DNA of 64,000 nucleotides from Pseudomonas sp. RSB 5.4 (lineage in GTDB: Bacteria > Pseudomonadota > Gammaproteobacteria > Pseudomonadales > Pseudomonadaceae), in NCBI RefSeq assembly GCF_037126175.1, contig NZ_CP146986.1, forward strand, positions 558,001-622,000, given 5' to 3'. The position numbers and the translations under genes were made by a program. Below are positions 46,490 to 53,827 of this stretch, piece after piece (position 1 is the stretch's first letter; the number at the start of each line of letters is the position of its first letter). The notes below the pieces were generated by a model. It saw only the letters and a list, made by a program, of their open reading frames with translations. It had not been told where the DNA came from and made no database searches.

Positions 46490-46696
46490 ATGGCAGATTC
46501 CCCATCCCCCAAAGGCCCGCACTCGAGCGAGCATTCCTCTGGTCACGAGCTGGGCTTCGACCCGGATTCGCCGGACCTCGACGATCCGCAGGTCGATCCG
46601 GTTGGCCCCGCGAAGGCGCCGAAGGACGTGGAGTCCGGCGAAGACAGCAAGCGCCCGGCCAAACCCTATGACCCGTTAGCCGATCTGAAACCTTGA
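46490..46696 (+). CDS. Small acidic Pro/Asp-rich protein
   Basis: A protein of 68 residues, highly polar, with runs such as GFDPDSPDLDDPQVDPVGP and no hydrophobic core, so it is probably disordered. CAGGAGGCGAGC gives a very good ribosome site for the ATG at 46490. Twelve bases downstream starts a second protein of the same style, suggesting an operon of two related small proteins. Function unknown. Confidence 0.7.
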   Translation: MADSPSPKGPHSSEHSSGHELGFDPDSPDLDDPQVDPVGPAKAPKDVESGEDSKRPAKPYDPLADLKP

Positions 46697-46708
46697 AGTG
46701 AGGTGCGT

Positions 46709-46903
46709 ATGAGTACCGATTCCAGTTTCGACGATAAACATCCGGACAGTGTGCCGACCACGCCCGAGGAAGAGCTGGACCCCGTGCTGGACCCGGACAG
46801 CCCGCTGCGTGATCCGCTGGCGCGGCCTAATGTGATGACACCAGATCCGAGCGCTGGTGACGGCATTCCGGACGACGACAAAATGCCGTTACCCAATGAT
46901 TGA
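46709..46903 (+). CDS. Small acidic Pro/Asp-rich protein
   Basis: A protein of 64 residues with Asp-Pro repeats (EEELDPVLDPDSPLRDPLARP and TPDPSAGDGIPDDDKMP). GAGG stands seven bases before the ATG at 46709. It lies directly after the similar gene at 46490 and shares the P-D-x-P style with it and with the gene at 30382. Likely disordered; function unknown. Confidence 0.68.
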   Translation: MSTDSSFDDKHPDSVPTTPEEELDPVLDPDSPLRDPLARPNVMTPDPSAGDGIPDDDKMPLPND

Positions 46904-46936
46904 ATAACGGGTATTCAACAGCTGGCTGAATACCTC

Positions 46937-47039
46937 TGTGGCGAGGGAGCTTGATCCCGCTGGACTGCGCAGCAGGCCTTTTCTTGTTAAAAAAGAAGGT
47001 CTGCTACGCGCCCCAGCGGGAGCAAGCTCCCTCGCCACA
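46937..47039. repeat. REP-like doublet, family IV
   Basis: TGTGGCGAGGGAGCTTGATC... and the inverted ...GGGAGCAAGCTCCCTCGCCACA, with inner arms CTGCGCAGCAG / CTGCTACGCGCC. It lies between convergent genes. Confidence 0.85.
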
Positions 47040-47054
47040 GTTGAGTGCGTCGTT

Positions 47055-47993
47055 TTACTTGGAGGCTTCGACCACGCCGCTCTGGCGACCCTTGAGGTTT
47101 TTCTCCGCCTTGTATTGTTGCGCCACCGCCGGCACGTTGGTACTCCTGCCGGTTTCCATCCAGCTGCGGATACGGCTTGCGTCGGCGAAGTGGGTGTACT
47201 TGCCGAACGCATCGAGAATCACCAGAGCGACCGGACGGTTGCTCATCCGCGTCACCAGCACCAAGCAATGGCCCGCCGGGTTGGTAAAGCCGGTTTTAGT
47301 GATCTTGATGTCCCAGTCGGCCTTGTTCACCAGATGGTCGGTGTTGCGAAAACCCAGCGTGTAATTGGGTTTGCGGAACGACACGGTTTTTTCCTTGGTG
47401 GTGGTCAACTCGCTGAGGATCGGATGCTTGCTCGCGGCCACCAACAATTTGCTCAGGTCGCGGGCGGTGGAAACGTTGCGTTCCGACAAACCGGTCGGCT
47501 CGACATAGTGAGTGTTGGTCATGCCCAGCGCTTTGGCCTTGGCATTCATTGCCGCGATGAACGCGGCATAGCCACCCGGATAATGGTGGGCGAGGCTGGC
47601 GGCTGCGCGGTTTTCCGAGGACATCAGGGCAATCAGCAACATCTCGCGACGCGGCAGTTCGCTCTTGAGTTTGACTCGGGAGAACACGCCTTTCATTTCC
47701 GGCGTGTGGCTGATGTCGACGTCGACCCATTCGTCCATGTTCTGGTGCGCCTCGACCACTACCAAGCCGGTCATCAACTTGCTCACCGAAGCGATCGGCA
47801 CGATCACATCCGGGTTGCTCGAATAGATGACTTTATTGGTCTGCAAATCCATAAGCAGGGCGCTGCCGGAGGCGATCTTCAGTTGCGAAGCGTCGCGCGG
47901 CGCGGCGGTGGTTTCAGCGGCGTTGACGGTTGGCGTGACGAATGTGCCTGAAAAAGCGAAAAACAGGCTCAGGATCGAAAGACGAATTTTCAC
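47055..47993 (-). CDS. pbpG: D-alanyl-D-alanine endopeptidase (penicillin-binding protein 7/8)
   Basis: A protein of 312 residues. It cuts peptide cross-links in peptidoglycan in the periplasm. The signal peptide ends PTVNA (residue ~25). Active-site motifs: SVSK-type Ser69-x-x-Lys72 (IASVSKLMT), SxN at 126-128 (SSEN) and KTG at 233-235. The extra C-terminal domain of PBP5-type carboxypeptidases is absent, which fits the PbpG endopeptidases. Single gene. Confidence 0.9.
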   Translation of the reverse strand: MKIRLSILSLFFAFSGTFVTPTVNAAETTAAPRDASQLKIASGSALLMDLQTNKVIYSSNPDVIVPIASVSKLMTGLVVVEAHQNMDEWVDVDISHTPEMKGVFSRVKLKSELPRREMLLIALMSSENRAAASLAHHYPGGYAAFIAAMNAKAKALGMTNTHYVEPTGLSERNVSTARDLSKLLVAASKHPILSELTTTKEKTVSFRKPNYTLGFRNTDHLVNKADWDIKITKTGFTNPAGHCLVLVTRMSNRPVALVILDAFGKYTHFADASRIRSWMETGRSTNVPAVAQQYKAEKNLKGRQSGVVEASK

Positions 47994-48175
47994 GCGGGCG
48001 AACTCATAAAGGTTGGATATTCCGTTATTTTGTAACGGGTTATTTCTTAGAAACGGCGCATTTTAGGAGTATGGCTGAAGAACTGTCGATGGTTGTTTGA
48101 ATGACCTGAAAATCTCGTGAAAAGGCCTGTGAAAAGAGGGGTTTCCGTCGAACGGTTAGAGTTTTTTCTCAGGAA

Positions 48176-48209
48176 CAAAAAACCCCGCACAGGGCGGGGT
48201 TCTTTTATT
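48176..48209 (-). terminator. Rho-independent terminator of folD
   Basis: On the minus strand AAAGAACCCCGCC - CTGT - GCGGGGTTTTTTG, 14 bp past the folD stop codon. Confidence 0.9.
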
Positions 48210-48222
48210 GCGAAAAAACGTC

Positions 48223-49077
48223 TCAGGCGTGCAGGGTTTCTGCCGCGTAGAGGGTGTTTTCCAGCAGGCAGGCACGGGTCATCGGGCCAACGCCGCCCGG
48301 TACCGGAGTGATCCAGCCGGCGCGGGGCAGGGCGGTTTCGTACACCACGTCACCGACCAGCTTGCCGTCGTCCTGACGGTTGATGCCGACGTCGATCACG
48401 ATCGCGCCTTCCTTGATCCACTCGCCCTTGACCAGACCTGGCTTGCCGGCGGCTACCACTACCAGATCGGCACGACCAACGTGGCCGGCCAGATCCTTGG
48501 TGAAGCGGTGCGTGACGGTCACGGTGCAGCCGGCCAGCAGCAGTTCCATCGCCATCGGGCGACCGACGATGTTGGACGCGCCAACCACCACCGCATCCAG
48601 ACCATAAAGGTCAACGCCGGTGCTTTCCAGCAAGGTCATGATGCCTTTCGGAGTGCACGGGCGCAGCAGCGGAATGCGCTGGGCCAGGCGGCCGACGTTA
48701 TAAGGATGGAAACCATCGACGTCTTTGTCCGGGCGGATGCGCTCCAGCAGTTTGGAGGCATCCAGGTGCTCCGGCAGCGGCAATTGCAGCAATACGCCGT
48801 CGATGGCCGGGTCGTCGTTGAGGCGATCGATCAGATCGGTCAGTGCTTCTTGAGTGGTTTCGGAAGGCAGGTCGTAGGCTTGAGAGAGGAAGCCGACCTC
48901 TTCACAGTCTTTACGCTTGTGCGAGACATAAACCTGAGAGGCAGGATCGCTGCCGACCAGGATCACCGCGAGGCCGGGAGTGCGCAGGCCTTGCTGGCGA
49001 CGCTCGGCAACTCGTTGGGCGATCTGCTGGCGCAGGCTGGCGGCGATCGATTTGCCGTCGATTAGTTGTGCAGTCAT
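48223..49077 (-). CDS. folD: Methylenetetrahydrofolate dehydrogenase / cyclohydrolase
   Basis: A protein of 284 residues. It is bifunctional: it oxidises 5,10-methylene-THF with NADP and hydrolyses methenyl-THF to 10-formyl-THF, feeding purine and formyl-methionine synthesis. The active-site residues are Tyr50, Lys54 and Cys58 in [15 protein letters not shown]. The NADP-binding domain has [17 protein letters not shown], and the C-terminal signature [18 protein letters not shown] is complete. It is divergent from the tRNA cluster, as in other Pseudomonas genomes. Confidence 0.96.
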   Translation of the reverse strand: MTAQLIDGKSIAASLRQQIAQRVAERRQQGLRTPGLAVILVGSDPASQVYVSHKRKDCEEVGFLSQAYDLPSETTQEALTDLIDRLNDDPAIDGVLLQLPLPEHLDASKLLERIRPDKDVDGFHPYNVGRLAQRIPLLRPCTPKGIMTLLESTGVDLYGLDAVVVGASNIVGRPMAMELLLAGCTVTVTHRFTKDLAGHVGRADLVVVAAGKPGLVKGEWIKEGAIVIDVGINRQDDGKLVGDVVYETALPRAGWITPVPGGVGPMTRACLLENTLYAAETLHA

Positions 49078-49209
49078 TGCGCGTGATTAACCATCGAGAG
49101 GGGAAAAAAAGAGAACGCATTCTCGCATGTCAGGCGGTGAGGGCAAAGGCGCTTGGTCAGCAAATTCCCCTAACTCCTTTAATTAAATGAATTTTTTTCA
49201 AAAAAGATT

Positions 49210-49236
49210 TGACGACCTAAAGGTCGCTCTATACTA
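49210..49236 (+). promoter_or_regulatory. Probable promoter of the tRNA cluster
   Basis: TTGACG (49210-49215) and TATACT (49231-49236) with a 15-bp spacer (or ACTATT with 18 bp), preceded by an A+T-rich UP-like tract. About 110 bp upstream of tRNA-Arg. Confidence 0.55.
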
Positions 49237-49352
49237 TTCGTCGCACTTGTCGGGCACAGCCTAGCACTGGTTAAGAAGGTCGAGCGGAATTACGGTTCTG
49301 CGAAGCTGGAAAGCACTTAGTTTGTAGTCCTCCAAGGGTACAGATTAACAAG

Positions 49353-49429
49353 GCGCCCGTAGCTCAGCTGGATAGAGCATCCGCCTTCTAAGCGGATGGT
49401 CGCAGGTTCGAGTCCTGCCGGGTGCGCCA
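49353..49429 (+). tRNA. tRNA-Arg (anticodon TCT)
   Basis: 77 nt. The acceptor GCGCCCG pairs with CGGGTGC; the anticodon stem TCCGC/GCGGA encloses loop CTTCTAA; the T loop is TTCGAGT; CCA is encoded. It is the first of a four-tRNA cluster. Confidence 0.95.
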
Positions 49430-49460
49430 TTAGGCAGCTTTGGCACAAGTAACGCGATAT

Positions 49461-49537
49461 GGTGGGCGTAGCTCAGTTGGTAGAGCACGGGATTGTGACT
49501 CCCGTTGTCGTGGGTTCGATCCCCATCGTCCACCCCA
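49461..49537 (+). tRNA. tRNA-His (anticodon GTG), copy 1
   Basis: 77 nt including the extra 5' G (G-1) typical of tRNA-His, facing C73. The anticodon loop is TTGTGAC within stem CGGGA/TCCCG; CCA is encoded. Confidence 0.95.
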
Positions 49538-49544
49538 TATTTCG

Positions 49545-49577
49545 AAAGGCGCCAGATGTAACAGTCTGGCGCCTTTG
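49545..49577 (+). terminator. Hairpin after tRNA-His copy 1
   Basis: AAAGGCGCCAGA - TGTAACAG - TCTGGCGCCTTTG. It has a terminator-like stem but a short T-run, so partial read-through to tRNA-Leu is expected. Confidence 0.65.
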
Positions 49578-49595
49578 CTTTAAAAAGCTTCATCT

Positions 49596-49680
49596 GCGGA
49601 TGTGGTGGAATTGGTAGACACACTGGATTTAGGTTCCAGCGCCGCGAGGCGTAAGAGTTCGAGTCTCTTCATCCGCACCA
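49596..49680 (+). tRNA. tRNA-Leu (anticodon TAG)
   Basis: 85 nt with the long variable arm of class II tRNAs. Acceptor GCGGATG pairs with CATCCGC; the anticodon loop is TTTAGGT; the T loop is TTCGAGT; ACCA end encoded. Confidence 0.95.
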
Positions 49681-49755
49681 ATTAAAGCTTCATTCATGCC
49701 GCAGGCCTGATGAAGTTCAGCAAAGAAGTTGAATGGCTTTTTTGTGACGCAATAT

Positions 49756-49832
49756 GGTGGGCGTAGCTCAGTTGGTAGAGCACGGGATTGTGACTCCCGT
49801 TGTCGTGGGTTCGATCCCCATCGTCCACCCCA
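49756..49832 (+). tRNA. tRNA-His (anticodon GTG), copy 2
   Basis: Identical in sequence to copy 1. The identity extends into the flanks, showing a recent or gene-converted segmental duplication. Confidence 0.95.
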
Positions 49833-49839
49833 TATTTCG

Positions 49840-49878
49840 AAAGGCGCCAGATTTAACAGTCTGGCGCCTTTTTTGTTT
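49840..49878 (+). terminator. Terminator of the tRNA cluster
   Basis: AAAGGCGCCAGA - TTTAACAG - TCTGGCGCCTTTTTTGTTTT. This copy of the hairpin has a full T-run, so it is the true end of the tRNA transcript. Confidence 0.88.
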
Positions 49879-50140
49879 TACGGCTTGTGGTTTGTTGCGC
49901 TGGTTTTCGGCTCGAAGGGCAAGGCGTTTCGTCGTGTTCATGGGCTTGCGGCCTGCGTGCCGACCACCGGCCATGTTCGCAGGATCGGCCGTCAGGGAGA
50001 TGGCTCGCGGTCTCTTCTATATATAGAAGCGGTTGAAGCAGAGCCCTGGCGTGATGGTCTTTATTCATCTTCGGGGTGGAGTGCATTGATGCATTCACAC
50101 CTATAAATGGCCTGCTGTTTTTTTACCCGTTTTCAGTAGG
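49879..50140. other. Gap between the tRNA cluster and tig
   Basis: No gene is supported. It contains a segment at ~49905-49985 resembling the start of the dispersed element at 58807, and a perfect 16-bp palindrome CTTCTATATATAGAAG at 50014-50029. Confidence 0.5.
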
Positions 50141-50169
50141 GTGACTTCTTGAGTTTGACCCACTAGAAT
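50141..50169 (+). promoter_or_regulatory. Possible tig promoter
   Basis: GTGACT (50141-50146) and TAGAAT (50164-50169) with a 17-bp spacer, 61 bp before the tig start codon. Confidence 0.4.
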
Positions 50170-50230
50170 GCATGCCCTTGATTCTGGGGTCGGAAACGGC
50201 CGGCTAACGTCTGTGCAACGAGGAATATCC

Positions 50231-51541
50231 ATGCAAGTTTCTGTTGAAAATACTACTGCTCTTGAGCGCCGCATGAGCGTCACCGTGCCGGCTGAGCGCA
50301 TTGAGAGCCAGGTCAACAAGCGTCTGCAGCAGACTGCCCAAAAGGCCAAGATTGCTGGCTTCCGTCCAGGCAAAGTGCCAATGAGCGAAATCAAGCGCCG
50401 TTTCGGTGCTGACGCTCGTCAGGAAGCTGTTGGTGATGTCATCCAGTCCTCCTTCTACGAAGCTGTGGTTGAGCAGAAGCTGAACCCTGCCGGTTCGCCT
50501 TCGATCGAGCCTAAGTCGCTGGAAGCTGGCAAGGACCTGGAATACGTAGCCGTATTCGAAGTGTTCCCTGAGTTCACCGTTGCCGGTTTCGACGGCATCA
50601 CTGTCGAGCGCCTGAGCGCTGAAGTGGCTGACGCTGATCTGGACAAAATGCTGGACATCCTGCGCAAGCAGAACACCCGTTTCGAAGTGGCCGATCGTGC
50701 CGCTCAGAACGAAGACCAGCTGAACATCGATTTCGTTGGCAAGGTTGACGGCGAAGCATTCGCTGGCGGCTCGGCCAAAGGTACTCAGCTGGTGCTGGGT
50801 TCCGGTCGCATGATCCCGGGCTTCGAAGAAGGCCTGGTGGGCGCTAAAGCGGGCGAAGAGCGCGTTCTGAACCTGACCTTCCCAGAGGACTATCAGAACC
50901 TGGACCTGGCCGGCAAAACCGCCGAGTTCACCGTGACTGTAAACACCGTTTCCGAGCCAAAGCTGCCAGAGCTGAACGAAGAGTTCTTCGCTCAATTCGG
51001 CATCAAGGAAACCGGTCTGGAAGGCTTCCGCACCGAAGTTCGCAAGAACATGGAGCGTGAGCTGCGTCAGGCCATCAAGTCCAAGGTAAAAAATCAGGTT
51101 ATGGACGGTCTGCTGGCCACCAACCCGATCGAAGTGCCTAAGGCTCTGCTGTCCAACGAAGTTGACCGTCTGCGCGTGCAGGCTGTTCAGCAGTTCGGTG
51201 GCAACATCAAGCCTGACCAACTGCCGGCCGAGCTGTTCGAAGAGCAAGCCAAGCGCCGCGTAGTGCTGGGTCTGATCGTGGCTGAAGTGGTCAAGCAATT
51301 CGACCTGAAGCCTGACGAAGCCCGCGTTCGCGAAATGATCCAGGAAATGGCTTCTGCTTACCAGGAACCTGAGCAGGTTGTGTCCTGGTACTACAAGAAC
51401 GAGCAGCAACTGAACGAAGTCCGTTCGGTTGTGCTGGAAGAACAAGTTGTGGATACTGTTCTGCAGAAAGCTAGCGTGACCGACAAATCGGTCTCTTACG
51501 AAGAAGCGGTCAAGCCGGTAGAAGCTCCAAAAGCCGACTGA
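50231..51541 (+). CDS. tig: Trigger factor (ribosome-associated chaperone)
   Basis: A protein of 436 residues. It binds ribosomal protein L23 at the exit tunnel and receives nascent chains. The ribosome-binding signature is present as [20 protein letters not shown] (Gly-Phe-Arg-x-Gly-Lys). A PPIase domain of FKBP type follows (residues ~160-245, [40 protein letters not shown]), then the long helical substrate-binding domain. GAGGAAT precedes the ATG at 50231. It is the first gene of the tig-clpP-clpX block. Confidence 0.97.
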   Translation: MQVSVENTTALERRMSVTVPAERIESQVNKRLQQTAQKAKIAGFRPGKVPMSEIKRRFGADARQEAVGDVIQSSFYEAVVEQKLNPAGSPSIEPKSLEAGKDLEYVAVFEVFPEFTVAGFDGITVERLSAEVADADLDKMLDILRKQNTRFEVADRAAQNEDQLNIDFVGKVDGEAFAGGSAKGTQLVLGSGRMIPGFEEGLVGAKAGEERVLNLTFPEDYQNLDLAGKTAEFTVTVNTVSEPKLPELNEEFFAQFGIKETGLEGFRTEVRKNMERELRQAIKSKVKNQVMDGLLATNPIEVPKALLSNEVDRLRVQAVQQFGGNIKPDQLPAELFEEQAKRRVVLGLIVAEVVKQFDLKPDEARVREMIQEMASAYQEPEQVVSWYYKNEQQLNEVRSVVLEEQVVDTVLQKASVTDKSVSYEEAVKPVEAPKAD

Positions 51542-51566
51542 TTGTTTTTGCGTTAAGAAGTACACA

Positions 51567-51594
51567 CATAAGCCAGCCTTCGAGCTGGCTTATG
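51567..51594 (+). other. Perfect hairpin between tig and clpP
   Basis: CATAAGCCAGC - CTTCGA - GCTGGCTTATG, an 11-bp stem with no T-run after it. It could be a partial terminator, a processing site or an mRNA stabiliser that sets the tig/clpP ratio. Confidence 0.6.
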
Positions 51595-51633
51595 CGTATT
51601 CAAGACATAACTATTTGGGAGTGACTGCAGAGC

Positions 51634-52269
51634 ATGTTCCGTAATTCGTATATTCAGCAGAACTCTGATATCCAGGCCGCCGGCGGCCTGGTCCCGATGG
51701 TTGTCGAGCAATCTGCTCGTGGCGAGCGCGCCTATGACATCTACTCGCGCCTTCTGAAGGAGCGTGTAATCTTTCTGGTGGGTCCTGTAGAGGACTACAT
51801 GGCCAACCTGATCTGTGCGCAATTGCTGTTCCTTGAAGCGGAAAACCCGGACAAGGACATCCATCTCTATATCAACTCCCCGGGCGGTTCGGTGACAGCG
51901 GGCATGTCGATCTACGACACCATGCAGTTCATCAAGCCAAACGTATCGACGACCTGCATTGGTCAGGCGTGCAGCATGGGTGCATTCCTGCTGACGGCCG
52001 GTGCTCCTGGCAAGCGTTTCTGCCTGCCGAACTCGCGTGTGATGATTCACCAGCCACTGGGCGGTTTCCAGGGTCAGGCTTCGGATATCGAAATCCATGC
52101 CAAGGAAATCCTCTTCATTCGCGAGCGTCTGAACACGCTGATGGCCAAGCACAGCGGTCGTACCCTTGAAGAAATCGAGCGCGACACCAATCGCGACAAC
52201 TTCATGAGTGCAGAAGCTGCGAAGGAATACGGCCTGATCGACGAAGTCATCAGCCAGCGTCCTGCGTAA
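51634..52269 (+). CDS. clpP: ATP-dependent Clp protease proteolytic subunit
   Basis: A protein of 211 residues. It forms the 14-mer serine protease chamber that works with ClpX or ClpA. The catalytic triad is Ser114 ([10 protein letters not shown]), His139 (MIHQPLGG) and Asp188 (ERDTNRDNF). The family N-terminus ([36 protein letters not shown]) is complete, including the short propeptide. It lies between tig and clpX in the conserved order. Confidence 0.97.
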   Translation: MFRNSYIQQNSDIQAAGGLVPMVVEQSARGERAYDIYSRLLKERVIFLVGPVEDYMANLICAQLLFLEAENPDKDIHLYINSPGGSVTAGMSIYDTMQFIKPNVSTTCIGQACSMGAFLLTAGAPGKRFCLPNSRVMIHQPLGGFQGQASDIEIHAKEILFIRERLNTLMAKHSGRTLEEIERDTNRDNFMSAEAAKEYGLIDEVISQRPA

Positions 52270-52291
52270 AATAAGCAGCTCAAAATAAGGT

Positions 52292-52333
52292 TGGTCGGCA
52301 GGTCCGACCACCAGCGGGCTTGAAAAAGCCCGC
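52292..52333 (+). other. Two hairpins between clpP and clpX
   Basis: TGGTCGG-caggt-CCGACCA (52292-52310) and GCGGGCTT-GAAA-AAGCCCGC (52314-52333), neither followed by a T-run. They may protect the clpP mRNA end or limit read-through into clpX. Confidence 0.55.
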
Positions 52334-52381
52334 AATAGCCTTCATCTTGTGTTGCAAGCCTATCGGATTTGGATCGAACGA

Positions 52382-53665
52382 ATGACTGACACCCGCAACG
52401 GCGAGGACAACGGCAAGCTGCTCTATTGCTCCTTCTGTGGCAAAAGCCAGCATGAAGTACGCAAATTGATTGCCGGCCCCTCGGTCTTTATCTGCGACGA
52501 GTGCGTCGACCTGTGCAATGACATCATCCGCGAGGAGGTGCAGGAAGCCCAGGCCGAAAGCAGCGCGCATAAATTGCCTTCGCCTAAAGAAATCAGCGGC
52601 ATCCTTGATCAGTATGTAATCGGTCAGGAGCGTGCGAAAAAGGTTCTGGCCGTAGCGGTGTACAACCACTACAAGCGCCTGAATCAGCGTGACAAGAAGG
52701 CTGACGACGTCGAACTCGGCAAGAGCAACATCCTGCTGATCGGCCCGACAGGCTCCGGTAAAACCCTGCTGGCCGAAACACTGGCCCGCCTGCTGAACGT
52801 TCCGTTCACCATCGCCGACGCAACCACCCTCACCGAGGCCGGTTACGTAGGTGAAGATGTCGAGAACATCATTCAGAAATTGCTGCAAAAGTGCGATTAC
52901 GACGTGGAAAAGGCCCAGATGGGCATTGTCTACATCGACGAAATCGACAAGATTTCCCGCAAGTCCGACAACCCGTCGATCACCCGCGATGTTTCCGGTG
53001 AAGGCGTGCAGCAGGCCTTGCTCAAGTTGATCGAAGGCACGGTCGCTTCCGTTCCGCCGCAAGGTGGCCGCAAGCATCCGCAGCAGGAATTCCTGCAGGT
53101 CGACACCCGTAACATCCTGTTCATCTGTGGTGGTGCGTTCTCCGGTCTGGAAAAGGTTATTCAAAACCGTTCCACCAAGGGCGGCATCGGTTTCAACGCA
53201 GAAGTACGCAGCAAGGAAGAAGGCAAGAAAGTCGGTGAATCCCTGCGTGAAGTCGAGCCTGACGATCTGGTCAAGTTCGGTCTGATCCCGGAATTCGTCG
53301 GTCGTCTGCCGGTGCTTGCGACGCTGGACGAGCTCGACGAGGCTGCGCTGATGCAAATCCTCACCGAGCCGAAAAATGCTCTGACCAAACAGTATGCCAA
53401 GCTGTTCGAGATGGAAGGCGTGGATCTGGAGTTCCGGACCGACGCCCTGAAATCGGTCGCCAAGCGTGCCCTGGAACGTAAAACTGGTGCTCGTGGCCTG
53501 CGCTCGATTCTCGAAGGTGTGCTGCTCGACACGATGTACGAAATCCCCTCGCAGTCCGAGGTGAGCAAAGTCGTCATCGATGAAAGCGTGATTGAAGGCA
53601 AGTCCAAGCCACTGTATATCTATGAAAACAGTGAGCCGACGGCCAAGGCAGCGCCGGACGCGTAA
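52382..53665 (+). CDS. clpX: ATP-dependent Clp protease ATP-binding subunit ClpX
   Basis: A protein of 427 residues. This AAA+ unfoldase recognises tagged proteins and feeds ClpP. The N-terminal zinc domain has Cys16, Cys19, Cys38 and Cys41. Walker A is GPTGSGKT at 121-128, Walker [11 protein letters not shown] near 183, and sensor/arginine-finger segments follow ([18 protein letters not shown]). The IGF-type loop that docks on ClpP is represented by [10 protein letters not shown]. The ATG at 52382 gives the family N-terminus. Terminator at 53685. Confidence 0.97.
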   Translation: MTDTRNGEDNGKLLYCSFCGKSQHEVRKLIAGPSVFICDECVDLCNDIIREEVQEAQAESSAHKLPSPKEISGILDQYVIGQERAKKVLAVAVYNHYKRLNQRDKKADDVELGKSNILLIGPTGSGKTLLAETLARLLNVPFTIADATTLTEAGYVGEDVENIIQKLLQKCDYDVEKAQMGIVYIDEIDKISRKSDNPSITRDVSGEGVQQALLKLIEGTVASVPPQGGRKHPQQEFLQVDTRNILFICGGAFSGLEKVIQNRSTKGGIGFNAEVRSKEEGKKVGESLREVEPDDLVKFGLIPEFVGRLPVLATLDELDEAALMQILTEPKNALTKQYAKLFEMEGVDLEFRTDALKSVAKRALERKTGARGLRSILEGVLLDTMYEIPSQSEVSKVVIDESVIEGKSKPLYIYENSEPTAKAAPDA

Positions 53666-53684
53666 GCGTCCACACTGCCGGAAC

Positions 53685-53713
53685 AAAGAAGGGGCCTTCG
53701 GGCCTCTTTTTTT
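53685..53713 (+). terminator. Rho-independent terminator after clpX
   Basis: AGGGGCC - TTCG - GGCCTCT then TTTTTTT; a UUCG tetraloop stem closes the tig-clpP-clpX block. Confidence 0.9.
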
Positions 53714-53740
53714 TATGTCGTTTTTTACATCCGCTTAGCG

Positions 53741-53769
53741 CTTGTTTTTTTTCAAGGCAGCCCCCATCT
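53741..53769 (+). promoter_or_regulatory. Heat-shock (RpoH/sigma-32) promoter of lon
   Basis: CTTGTTT (53741-53747), 14 bp, CCCCATCT (53762-53769), close to the sigma-32 consensus CTTGAAA-N(13-15)-CCCCATnT. It is ~58 bp upstream of the lon start codon. lon is a heat-shock gene in other bacteria. Confidence 0.7.
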
Positions 53770-53827
53770 TGGTTTCAAGCTTAATTCCATCTGATTACGG
53801 CCATATGGCCGCCGTAGAGGCGAAATC

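Noticed and set aside
49353..49832. Integration site of a genomic island at the tRNA cluster
   Set aside because: No integrase or duplicated tRNA 3' end (att site) follows; the repeated segment is a whole tRNA-His with its terminator.
50204..51565. Long open frame opposite trigger factor
   Set aside because: Antisense shadow; tig is complete and conserved on the plus strand.
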